DNA from: an uncultured Ruminococcus sp.
GTDB taxonomy: Bacteria; Bacillota; Clostridia; Oscillospirales; Acutalibacteraceae
DNA: 6,107 bases
Direction of reading: 5' to 3'
NCBI GenBank assembly: GCA_902767175.1
Contig: CACXGH010000115.1
Coordinates: 1 to 6,107 of the forward strand
Numbering within the stretch: position 1 is the first letter of the stretch; every line of letters starts with the position of its first letter. Below the pieces are notes generated by a model, which saw only the letters and a list, made by a program, of their open reading frames with translations, was not told where the DNA came from and made no database searches. Both the position numbers and the translations under genes were made by a program. Below are positions 1-6,090 of the stretch, in pieces.

Positions 1-1
1 A

Positions 2-124
2 TACGAGCCTCGTAAGGCTATTAGCGGTATACTTAAGCGCAATATGTACGATCTCAATAACCTTGCGAACTTCATTCGCAATTTTATCGCTGTAATTTCG
101 GTTACAGATTTATTGCAGATTTAG
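2..124 (+). CDS. possible 3' end of an unidentified gene (partial)
   Basis: One + strand frame is open from the left edge for 40 codons and ends in TAG at 122-124. The peptide begins YEPRKAISGILKRN and ends SVTDLLQI. I do not recognise it, and it is not the C-terminus expected of IspA or XseB, which often precede dxs in Clostridia. Against a real gene: another + frame stays open to 93 and two - strand frames are partly open, so openness here is weak evidence. The stretch also contains two perfect inverted repeats (63-81 and 90-107), which would suit a non-coding region better. No function is proposed. Confidence 0.25.
   Translation, partial: YEPRKAISGILKRNMYDLNNLANFIRNFIAVISVTDLLQI
63..107. 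other. two adjacent perfect stem-loops
   Basis: The first is TTGCGAA (63-69), loop CTTCA, TTCGCAA (75-81), followed directly by TTTT (82-85). The second is CTGTAA (90-95), six-base loop, TTACAG (102-107). The first has the outline of a weak intrinsic terminator, but it has only three G-C pairs and a short T run. If so, it would end transcription from the left before the dxs promoter. If the open frame over this stretch is a real gene, the stems would lie inside its last codons, so the two readings compete. Confidence 0.3.
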
Positions 125-152
125 ATTGACGTGTTGAATTGCAGGGCAAATC

Positions 153-181
153 TTGAATTATTTGAAATTATATTGTATAAT
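153..181 (+). promoter_or_regulatory. sigma-A-type promoter for the dxs operon
   Basis: A -35 box TTGAAT (153-158, four of six consensus bases) is followed by a 17-bp A+T-rich spacer and a perfect -10 box TATAAT (176-181). Transcription would be expected to start near 188, which gives a leader of about 75 nt before the dxs start codon. It is the best promoter match I see upstream of dxs. Its position after the last possible upstream stop (124) suggests that dxs is the first gene of its transcript. Confidence 0.72.
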
Positions 182-190
182 TATACAATA
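171..190. promoter_or_regulatory. 20-bp perfect palindrome over the -10 box, candidate operator (ARG-box-like)
   Basis: TATTGTATAA (171-180) is followed directly by its exact reverse complement (181-190). It covers the whole -10 box and the predicted start site, where a bound dimer or hexamer would block RNA polymerase. The core TGTATAATTATACA differs from the classical ARG-box core (TGAAT, four A/T bases, ATTCA) by one base in each half. The operon encodes ArgR, so autoregulation is a reasonable inference. An A+T-rich palindrome could also be the site of another repressor or arise partly from the -10 sequence itself. Confidence 0.5.
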
Positions 191-202
191 CATGAATATT
201 AA

Positions 203-216
203 CGGACAGAAGTCCG
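203..216 (+). other. small hairpin in the predicted 5' UTR of dxs
   Basis: CGGAC (203-207), loop AGAA, GTCCG (212-216) gives a 5-bp stem with four G-C pairs in an otherwise A+T-rich leader. It lies about 35 nt before the ribosome binding site. No T run follows, so it is not a terminator. It could stabilise the 5' end of the mRNA. I see no known riboswitch or T-box motif around it. Confidence 0.3.
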
Positions 217-262
217 GAATGGAAAAACGACAGAATGCGACAAAGGTTATGGAGATGTCATT

Positions 263-2161
263 ATGAAAAATGGCGGTCTTTTGGAAAAAATATGCTCACC
301 GTCTGACCTCAGAAAAATGTCTGACGAGGAGCTTAAAAGGCTTTCGCAGGAAATACGTCTGCGGATAGTCGATACAGTAGCAAATAACGGAGGACATCTT
401 GCCTCAAATCTTGGGGTAGTGGAGCTTACAGTTGCGATACACAGCGTTTTTGACTGTCCGAAGGATAAAATAGTATGGGACGTAGGACATCAGTGCTATG
501 CCCATAAAATAATAACGGGCAGAAAAAATGTTATTGACACAATAAGAAAGGAAAACGGTATTTCCGGTTTTCCTAAAAGAAGTGAAAGTGAATACGACTG
601 CTTCGATACGGGTCACAGCAGTACGTCTGTCTCTGCGGCTCTCGGAATTGCCTGTGCGGAGGATATGAAAAAAAGCGATGCCTATACGGTAGCCGTTATA
701 GGTGACGGTGCCCTTACAGGCGGGCTTGCCTATGAAGGACTTAATAATGCAGGCAGGTCGGGGAAAAACCTTATTGTTATACTGAATGACAATAAGATGT
801 CTATTTCTCAGAATGTCGGCTCAATGGCGAAGTATCTTTCAAAAATGAGGATCCAGCCGGGTTATCTCGAGGCAAAGACAAGGGTACACAGGCTTGAAAA
901 CGTACCTGTTATAGGAAAGCCTGTGACAAGCGGAATGAAACACATAAAGGATTGGATGAGAGATGACTTTTTCGGACAGAAGGGTAATCTCTTCATGCAG
1001 TTTGGCTTTACATATTACGGTCCGTATGACGGACATGATATAACACAGCTCAGAACAGCCCTGAAAGCTGCGAAGCATAAGCATTCGCCCGTGCTTATCC
1101 ATGTCTGTACCAAAAAAGGAAAGGGCTACGAATATGCCGAAAAAAACCCGAAGAACTTTCACGGCGTTTCAGCCTTTGATAAGGAGACAGGCGAAACTAA
1201 AGCCGCCTGTAAGGGCTATTCCGATGTTTTCGGCAGAAGTATGTGTGCTATGGCTGCAAAGGATAAGCATATTTGCGCCATAACAGCGGCCATGTCTATA
1301 GGTACGGGACTGAGTACCTTCTCAAAAAAATATAAGGACAGATTTTATGATGTAGGAATAGCCGAGGAACACGCAGTCACATTTGCCGCCGGAATAGCCT
1401 CAGACGGTATGATACCTGTATTTGCGGTATATTCGACATTTCTCCAAAGAAGCTTCGACCAGATACTTCATGATGCAGCACTGCAAAAGCTGCATATTGT
1501 ACTTGCAATTGACAGGGCAGGAATAGTAGGAGAAGACGGAGAAACTCATCAGGGAATTTACGATACGGCATTTCTTAACATGATGCCGGATACAACGGTG
1601 TATGCGCCTTCAAGCTTCAAGGAACTCGAAAATGCTCTTGCAAAGGCGGTTTATGATACTCAGGGTGTCGCAGCAGTTCGCTACCCGAGAGGTGGAGAAC
1701 AGTATCTTCCGGATGACTACAGGTCTGACGGAAAGCCGTTTTCTCTGTATGGAAATGAAAACGCAAAAACACTGATCGTCACATACGGTCGGGAATTCTC
1801 TCAGGCTTGTCTTGCAAAGGAAAGCCTTGCAAAGCAGGATATTGATGTCTGTATCCTTAAGCTCAATACGATAATACCTGTACCTGAAAACGCTGTTAAA
1901 ACGGCAGGGGACTATGAAAGGGTATTTTTCTTTGAAGAAGGAATAAAAAGCGGAGGAATTGGTGAAAAATTCGGATTTGAGCTGTATCAGTCCGGCTTTA
2001 AGGGGGAATATTTCCTCACAGCAATAACCGGGGCTGTCTGTCAGGCTAAGACGGAGTCATCTCTGCATAAAACAGGACTTGATGCACAGTCAATAGAAGA
2101 AAAGCTGAAAAACGGCGGTGATTCGGAGGGACAGAAATATGCCGGCAAAAAAGAGACTTGA
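263..2161 (+). CDS. dxs: 1-deoxy-D-xylulose-5-phosphate synthase
   Basis: The enzyme condenses pyruvate with glyceraldehyde 3-phosphate, releasing CO2, to make 1-deoxy-D-xylulose 5-phosphate. This is the first step of the non-mevalonate isoprenoid pathway and also feeds thiamine and pyridoxal synthesis in many bacteria. It is cytosolic and depends on thiamine diphosphate and Mg. The 632 residues are near the usual length of about 620. The N-terminal thiamine-binding domain (about 1-300) has GGHLASNLG with His45, DVGHQ at 73-77, the GDGA cofactor/metal motif at 147-150 and NDNKMS at 175-180. The pyrimidine-binding domain (about 315-480) has IAEEH with the catalytic Glu368, Arg396, DGETHQG with Asp425 and His429, and RYPRG with Arg476. 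These match E. coli Glu370, Arg398, Asp427, His431 and Arg478 at a constant offset of two. A transketolase C-terminal domain follows (about 495-615). The ATG has GGAG at 251-254, eight bases upstream. The last codons overlap the ribosome binding site and start of tlyA, giving a polar tail after residue 615. Confidence 0.97.
   Translation: MKNGGLLEKICSPSDLRKMSDEELKRLSQEIRLRIVDTVANNGGHLASNLGVVELTVAIHSVFDCPKDKIVWDVGHQCYAHKIITGRKNVIDTIRKENGISGFPKRSESEYDCFDTGHSSTSVSAALGIACAEDMKKSDAYTVAVIGDGALTGGLAYEGLNNAGRSGKNLIVILNDNKMSISQNVGSMAKYLSKMRIQPGYLEAKTRVHRLENVPVIGKPVTSGMKHIKDWMRDDFFGQKGNLFMQFGFTYYGPYDGHDITQLRTALKAAKHKHSPVLIHVCTKKGKGYEYAEKNPKNFHGVSAFDKETGETKAACKGYSDVFGRSMCAMAAKDKHICAITAAMSIGTGLSTFSKKYKDRFYDVGIAEEHAVTFAAGIASDGMIPVFAVYSTFLQRSFDQILHDAALQKLHIVLAIDRAGIVGEDGETHQGIYDTAFLNMMPDTTVYAPSSFKELENALAKAVYDTQGVAAVRYPRGGEQYLPDDYRSDGKPFSLYGNENAKTLIVTYGREFSQACLAKESLAKQDIDVCILKLNTIIPVPENAVKTAGDYERVFFFEEGIKSGGIGEKFGFELYQSGFKGEYFLTAITGAVCQAKTESSLHKTGLDAQSIEEKLKNGGDSEGQKYAGKKET
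2125..2130 (+). promoter_or_regulatory. ribosome binding site that fixes the tlyA start
   Basis: GGAGGG lies eight bases before the ATG at 2139, an ideal spacing. The same frame also offers a GTG at 2118, but that would place this strong site inside the gene and add seven residues outside the conserved S4 domain. The site lies within the last codons of dxs, so ribosomes finishing dxs arrive where tlyA begins, which favours translational coupling. Confidence 0.8.
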
Positions 2162-2948
2162 TATTTTAGTATATGAGGCAGGCTATGCACCGAGCCGTGA
2201 AAAAGCACGGGCATTGATAATGTCTGGAATAATCTATGTTGACGGACAGAAATCCGATAAGCCCGGAACATCATATCCCGAAACGGCAATGATTGAAATG
2301 AGGGGAGCAAAGCCGCGTTATGTCAGCCGTGGAGGACTCAAGCTTGAAAAGGCCATGCAGTCGTTCTCACTTGACCTGAACGGTAAAATAACAATGGATA
2401 TAGGCGCATCTACAGGCGGTTTTACGGACTGTATGCTTCAGAATGGTGCTATAAAGGTTTATGCGATAGATGTAGGCTACGGTCAGCTTGATTGGAAGCT
2501 GAGAAATGATGAAAGGGTAGTAAACCTTGAGCGTACCAATGTAAGATATATCACAAGGGAACAGGTTCCTGATGAGATAGATTTTTTCAGTGTTGATGTA
2601 TGCTTTATCTCGCTGGAGCTTGTGCTTCCTGCCGTAAGGCCACTTCTCAGGGAGGGCTGTACTGCCGTTACGCTGATAAAGCCGCAGTTTGAGGCAGGCA
2701 GGGGACTTGTAGGCAAAAACGGAGTAGTAAGGGATAAGACTGTCCATGCCGCAGTTATCAGAAAAATATATGACCACTGTCTTTCAAACGGCTTTGATGT
2801 TCTTGATCTTGACTTCTCTCCGATAAAAGGACCTGAGGGCAATATCGAATATCTGCTCTATATAAGAAAATCCGATGCTCCGAAGGCGGAAAAGGAGCTT
2901 GATATAGAGGGGATTGTAGAGCTGTCGCATCAACAGCTCGATAAATGA
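2139..2948 (+). CDS. tlyA: TlyA family rRNA 2'-O-methyltransferase (S4 + FtsJ-like domains)
   Basis: TlyA methylates the ribose 2'-OH of cytidines in rRNA with S-adenosylmethionine. In Mycobacterium tuberculosis the targets are C1409 of 16S and C1920 of 23S, and loss gives capreomycin resistance. Database entries often call it hemolysin; the methyltransferase role is better supported. From ATG 2139 the protein has 269 residues, essentially the length of the mycobacterial enzyme. Residues about 4-60 form an S4 RNA-binding domain (KKRLDILVYEAG..REKARALIMSG..VDG). The Rossmann methyltransferase follows: YVSRGGLKL (61-69), SAM motif DIGASTGGFTD (87-97), DVGYGQLDWKLR (111-122), ERTN (131-134), DVCFISL (153-159), KPQFE (181-185) and GPEGNIEY (231-238). 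Lys68, Asp153, Lys181 and Glu237 fit the K-D-K-E catalytic tetrad of FtsJ-type enzymes. The start overlaps dxs by 23 nt. Which rRNA site or sites it modifies cannot be read from the sequence. Confidence 0.93.
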   Translation: MPAKKRLDILVYEAGYAPSREKARALIMSGIIYVDGQKSDKPGTSYPETAMIEMRGAKPRYVSRGGLKLEKAMQSFSLDLNGKITMDIGASTGGFTDCMLQNGAIKVYAIDVGYGQLDWKLRNDERVVNLERTNVRYITREQVPDEIDFFSVDVCFISLELVLPAVRPLLREGCTAVTLIKPQFEAGRGLVGKNGVVRDKTVHAAVIRKIYDHCLSNGFDVLDLDFSPIKGPEGNIEYLLYIRKSDAPKAEKELDIEGIVELSHQQLDK

Positions 2949-2969
2949 TGATACGGGGGATATGTTTTA

Positions 2970-3851
2970 ATGAACAGCATTAAAAAAGTAGCCGTTATTC
3001 CCAATCTTACCAAAAAATGTGCTTATGAAACATCGCTTGATGTTATTAAAAGACTTCACAGTCTTGATATGTCCGTGTATATGATAAAGGAGTTGCAGAA
3101 CAGCTTTTCAGGCAGGGAGATAACCTTCTGTGAGGATACGGACGACCTTTGCAGAAGGGCGGATATGGTACTTACTATTGGCGGTGACGGTACTATAATC
3201 CATGCTGCACGGCATGCTTCATTTTTCAACAAACCTCTGCTCGGTATAAATACGGGTACCCTCGGCTTTGCTGCTGAGCTTGAAAAGGACGAGCTTGATA
3301 TGCTTTCACGGCTCAGGGACGGCAGCTATACCGTTGAAAAAAGAATGATGCTCAGTATAACCCATACAGGCGAAAACGGAACTAAGGAATTCCGTGCAAT
3401 GAACGATGCAGTCATTTCGAGAGGTTCACTGTCAAGACTGATTGATATTGATGTGTCTCTTGCTGCAGAAAGAGGCTATATATGCAGCTATCGTGCAGAC
3501 GGTCTGATCGTATCAACTCCGACGGGTTCAAGCGCATATTCACTTGCGGCAGGCGGGCCTGTTGTAGAACCGACAATGAAATGTATACTCATGACTCCCG
3601 TATGTTCGCATTCGCTGTTCGCAAGACCTGTTGTTTTCAGCCATTATTCCCGTCTTGCGGTGACGGCTTCATGCGATGACGATACAGAGGTATTTCTGAC
3701 TATAGACGGTGCCGTAACTGTAACGGTCAGGCGCAGCGATACGATAATAATATCGGAAGCGGAAACCGAGACAGAGTTTATTAAGCTCAAAGACAGGACA
3801 TTCTATAAGGTACTGAATGACAAATTTACCGAGAAAGGCAGAGATATATGA
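2970..3851 (+). CDS. nadK: NAD kinase (ATP/polyphosphate-dependent NAD+ kinase family)
   Basis: The enzyme phosphorylates NAD+ to NADP+ in the cytosol, the only known route to NADP in most bacteria. Its 293 residues match the family size of about 270-300. The N-terminal alpha/beta domain carries the GGDGT motif (71-75) followed by GINTGTLGF (92-100). The C-terminal beta-rich domain carries MNDAVISRG (144-152), where Asn-Asp contact the NAD ribose, and DGLIVSTPTGSSAYSLAAGGP (177-197), the diagnostic signature. MTPVCSHSLFARPVV (208-222) is a further conserved stretch. The ATG at 2970 has GGGGGA (2955-2960) nine bases upstream. An ATG at 2963 stops after two codons and cannot be the start. The gene lies 21 nt after tlyA, and its TGA overlaps the argR ATG. 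NADPH is needed by later enzymes of the DXP pathway that starts with Dxs, a possible reason for co-expression (inference). Phosphoryl donor preference cannot be told from sequence. Confidence 0.95.
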   Translation: MNSIKKVAVIPNLTKKCAYETSLDVIKRLHSLDMSVYMIKELQNSFSGREITFCEDTDDLCRRADMVLTIGGDGTIIHAARHASFFNKPLLGINTGTLGFAAELEKDELDMLSRLRDGSYTVEKRMMLSITHTGENGTKEFRAMNDAVISRGSLSRLIDIDVSLAAERGYICSYRADGLIVSTPTGSSAYSLAAGGPVVEPTMKCILMTPVCSHSLFARPVVFSHYSRLAVTASCDDDTEVFLTIDGAVTVTVRRSDTIIISEAETETEFIKLKDRTFYKVLNDKFTEKGRDI

Positions 3852-4318
3852 AGACACGAAGACAGGCAAGAATACTCGAGCTGATCAAGGAAAATGATAT
3901 TGAAACACAGTCAGACCTTCTTGAGATGCTGAAAGCGGACGGCTACCATGTGACACAGGCTACTGTTTCAAGGGACATCAAGGAAATGCGCCTTATAAAG
4001 ATACTCGGAAATAACGGAACATACAAGTATGCCGCAGAGATGATAGCAGGTGACGAACAACAGTCGCATTATTATCTTTTCTCAACGGCTGTAATAAGCG
4101 TAGACCATGCTCATTCGCTTGTCGTAGTAAAGACGCAGACAGGCATGGCTCAGGCAGTATGTGCAGCTCTCGATTCAACCGACCGTTCGGGCGTTCTCGG
4201 CACTATAGCAGGTGACGATACTATTTTTGTCGCTACAAGAACGGATTCCGTAGCAATGTCTCTCGTATCAGACCTTAAGAAAATGATGTCTGATAAAAGC
4301 AACACTATTATCCCGTGA
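3848..4318 (+). CDS. argR: arginine repressor ArgR/AhrC family
   Basis: A hexameric, L-arginine-responsive DNA-binding protein that represses arginine biosynthesis and in many Firmicutes also activates arginine catabolism. The 156 residues are the usual size of about 150. The N-terminal winged helix-turn-helix (about 1-65) has RRQARILELI, then QSDLLEMLKADGYHVTQATV with the recognition helix at VTQATVSRDIKEM (35-47) and the wing near GTYKYA. The C-terminal domain (about 80-152) has VVVKTQTGMAQAV (92-104) and GTIAGDDTIFVAT (118-130). Its paired aspartates (123-124) are those that bind arginine in the family. The ATG overlaps the nadK TGA as ATGA, with AAAGG nine bases upstream, which suggests coupled translation. 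The palindrome at 171-190 in the operon promoter is a plausible binding site. Firmicutes often carry several argR paralogues, so this could be a regulator with a narrower role. Confidence 0.95.
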   Translation: MKTRRQARILELIKENDIETQSDLLEMLKADGYHVTQATVSRDIKEMRLIKILGNNGTYKYAAEMIAGDEQQSHYYLFSTAVISVDHAHSLVVVKTQTGMAQAVCAALDSTDRSGVLGTIAGDDTIFVATRTDSVAMSLVSDLKKMMSDKSNTIIP

Positions 4319-4328
4319 GGTAAAAAGA

Positions 4329-6002
4329 ATGCTTACTAATCTTTATATAGAAAATATAGCTGTTATAGAAAAAACAAGCGTAGACTTCGCTAAAGGACTG
4401 AATGTTCTTACAGGTGAGACAGGCGCCGGTAAATCAATAATAATAGACTCCATAAATGCCGTACTCGGCAGCAGGACCTCAAGAGACCTTATAAGAAACG
4501 GCTGTGAAAGTGCCTTTGTCAGTGCGGAATTTACAGACCCGTCAGAGCAGGCGGCAGAAATACTCAGAGAATACGGCTTTGAGCCTGAGGACGGAGTGGT
4601 CATACTTCAGAGAGAACTTAAGCTTTCAGGCAGCGGAAAGTGCCGTATTAACGGCAGACCGACAACCGCAGCGGTGCTGAAAGCTGTCGGAGTTTATCTT
4701 ATAAACATTCACGGACAGCACGAAAGCTATGAACTTATGTCTCCTGAGCTGCATATAAACTATATTGACAAGCTCGGAGAAAACGAAGCTGAGCTTACGG
4801 AATATCAGACGGCTTACAAAAAATACAAGTCTTTGAAAAGTGAGCTTGAAAAGGCTCAGTATGATGAAGCCGAAAGAGAAAGAAGAATGAACCTTCTGAA
4901 ATATCAGGTAGATGAACTTGAAGCAGCCGATATGTATGCAGGAGAGTATGAGGAGCTTATCGAGCAGAGAACTGTTATCGAGAACAAGGAAAAAATAGCT
5001 TCGGCATTAAGTGAGGTCAAGGAGCTGTTAAACGGCGGAGACGAGACGGACGGAGCAATACAGTCTCTTGAGGGTGCGTGCAGTTCAATAGATGAGATCA
5101 CATCTGTTTATTCCGATGCCGTCAGTATATCAGAGCGCCTTAACAACGCCGTATATGAGCTTGAGGACTGTTATAATGAGGTCGTTGCCATGTCTGAGAC
5201 GGCAGACGGAGAGGTCGAAAGCTTGGAGGAGATAGAGGACAGGATAGACCTGATTCATAAACTCAGCAGAAAATACGGCACTACAATAGAAGAAATGCTC
5301 GATTTCCTTGATAAAGCAAGGAAGGAGCTTGATTATCTCGAAAAGTACGAGGAGAACAGAGAAAGTCTTGCTGCTGACTGCAAAAGAGCAAGACAGAAGG
5401 CGCAGGAGCTTGCAGAAAAGCTCTCTGAAAAAAGAAGGGCTACATCGGTAAGCTTTTCTTCTGAGGTAAAAAAGGAAATGTCGTTTCTTGATATGCCTGA
5501 TGTTGAGCTGGTAGTACGTCAGGAACGCTGTGAGCTTGATAAGAACGGCTGTGACAATATAGAGATACTTATCTCCACTAACCCGGGAGAAGATCCAAAG
5601 CCCGTTGCAAAGATAGCTTCGGGCGGTGAGCTTTCAAGAATGATGCTTGCTATAAAAAACGTGCTTGCCGATAAGGACGACATAGATACCCTTATCTTCG
5701 ATGAAGTGGATACAGGTATAAGCGGAAGTGCATCTCAGAAGGTAGGACTTAAGCTCAAGGAAGTATCAGGCAGCCAGCAGGTGCTTTGTGTTACTCATCA
5801 GGCTCAGATAGCCGCTCTCGCAGACAGTCATTATAAAATAGCCAAGAAGGTGACTGACGGAAAGACGTATACAAGTGTAACTCCGCTTGACCATGAGGGC
5901 AGGAGAAACGAGCTTGCAAGGATAATCGGAGGTGTCGAGATAACACAGACAACTCTTGATTATGCCGAGGAAATGCTTAATCAGGGCACGGCTTGCCAAT
6001 AA
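4329..6002 (+). CDS. recN: DNA repair protein RecN (SMC-like ATPase)
   Basis: RecN is an SMC-like ATPase that gathers at DNA double-strand breaks early in recombinational repair, acting on DNA at the nucleoid. The 557 residues match the family size of about 550-575. The N-terminal ATPase half opens with LYIENIAVIEK and has Walker A GETGAGKS (29-36) and NIHGQHE (126-132), typical of RecN. The centre (about 150-375) is rich in Glu, Lys and Leu and reads as two antiparallel coiled-coil arms around a less regular tip near 235-290. The C-terminal half supplies the ABC signature SGGELSRMML (431-440), Walker B TLIFDEVDTGISG (454-466) and the switch-histidine region VTHQAQIAALAD (488-499). The ATG lies 10 nt after argR, and its ribosome binding site GAGG (4317-4320) overlaps the argR stop. 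No LexA-type box is seen near the gene, so any damage control would have to act elsewhere. It is probably the last gene of the operon. Confidence 0.96.
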   Translation: MLTNLYIENIAVIEKTSVDFAKGLNVLTGETGAGKSIIIDSINAVLGSRTSRDLIRNGCESAFVSAEFTDPSEQAAEILREYGFEPEDGVVILQRELKLSGSGKCRINGRPTTAAVLKAVGVYLINIHGQHESYELMSPELHINYIDKLGENEAELTEYQTAYKKYKSLKSELEKAQYDEAERERRMNLLKYQVDELEAADMYAGEYEELIEQRTVIENKEKIASALSEVKELLNGGDETDGAIQSLEGACSSIDEITSVYSDAVSISERLNNAVYELEDCYNEVVAMSETADGEVESLEEIEDRIDLIHKLSRKYGTTIEEMLDFLDKARKELDYLEKYEENRESLAADCKRARQKAQELAEKLSEKRRATSVSFSSEVKKEMSFLDMPDVELVVRQERCELDKNGCDNIEILISTNPGEDPKPVAKIASGGELSRMMLAIKNVLADKDDIDTLIFDEVDTGISGSASQKVGLKLKEVSGSQQVLCVTHQAQIAALADSHYKIAKKVTDGKTYTSVTPLDHEGRRNELARIIGGVEITQTTLDYAEEMLNQGTACQ

Positions 6003-6008
6003 TAAACA

Positions 6009-6024
6009 AAAAGCTTATGCTTTT
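6009..6024. terminator. weak terminator-like hairpin after recN
   Basis: AAAAGC (6009-6014), loop TTAT, GCTTTT (6019-6024) starts seven bases after the recN stop. The 3' arm itself supplies the T run, and the A-stem/T-stem layout could work in both directions. The stem has only two G-C pairs, so it is weaker than a usual intrinsic terminator. The stronger hairpins just downstream may help end the transcript. Confidence 0.38.
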
Positions 6025-6075
6025 ATAACAAACGTCGATGTCCCCCGAGTCTCGCCTGCCGGCTCGGTCGGTGCT

Positions 6076-6090
6076 TCTGCCTTCGGCAGA
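6076..6090. other. 6-bp hairpin with TTC loop
   Basis: TCTGCC (6076-6081), loop TTC, GGCAGA (6085-6090) is a perfect stem with four G-C pairs. No T run follows; the next hairpin begins at once, so this is not a standard intrinsic terminator. Confidence 0.5.

Noticed and set aside
65..79. LexA/SOS-like box GCGAACTTCATTCGC
   Set aside because: The Gram-positive box is CGAAC, four bases, GTTCG. Here the CGAA and TTCG halves are five bases apart instead of six and the inner G is missing. It also lies far from recN and upstream of the promoter.
126..154. Alternative promoter with TTGACG at 126-131
   Set aside because: No acceptable -10 box is found 16-18 bases downstream (AATCTT at best). The TTGAAT/TATAAT pair at 153-181 is clearly better.
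2118..2138. GTG at 2118 as the tlyA start (276-residue protein)
   Set aside because: It has no well-placed ribosome binding site, adds residues outside the S4 domain, and would bury the ideal GGAGGG at 2125-2130, which points to ATG 2139.
2367..2842. Long - strand open frames opposite tlyA (136 and 119 codons)
   Set aside because: They lie wholly opposite a well-conserved methyltransferase gene, resemble no known family, and are expected shadows of its codon use. The same holds for the other - strand frames opposite dxs, argR and recN.
2963..2971. ATG at 2963 as the nadK start
   Set aside because: It reads ATG TTT TAA and stops at once. The real start is ATG 2970.
3482..3679. 65-codon + strand frame inside nadK
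   Set aside because: It lies out of frame within the conserved NAD kinase signature region, has no convincing ribosome binding site, and has an unrecognisable composition.
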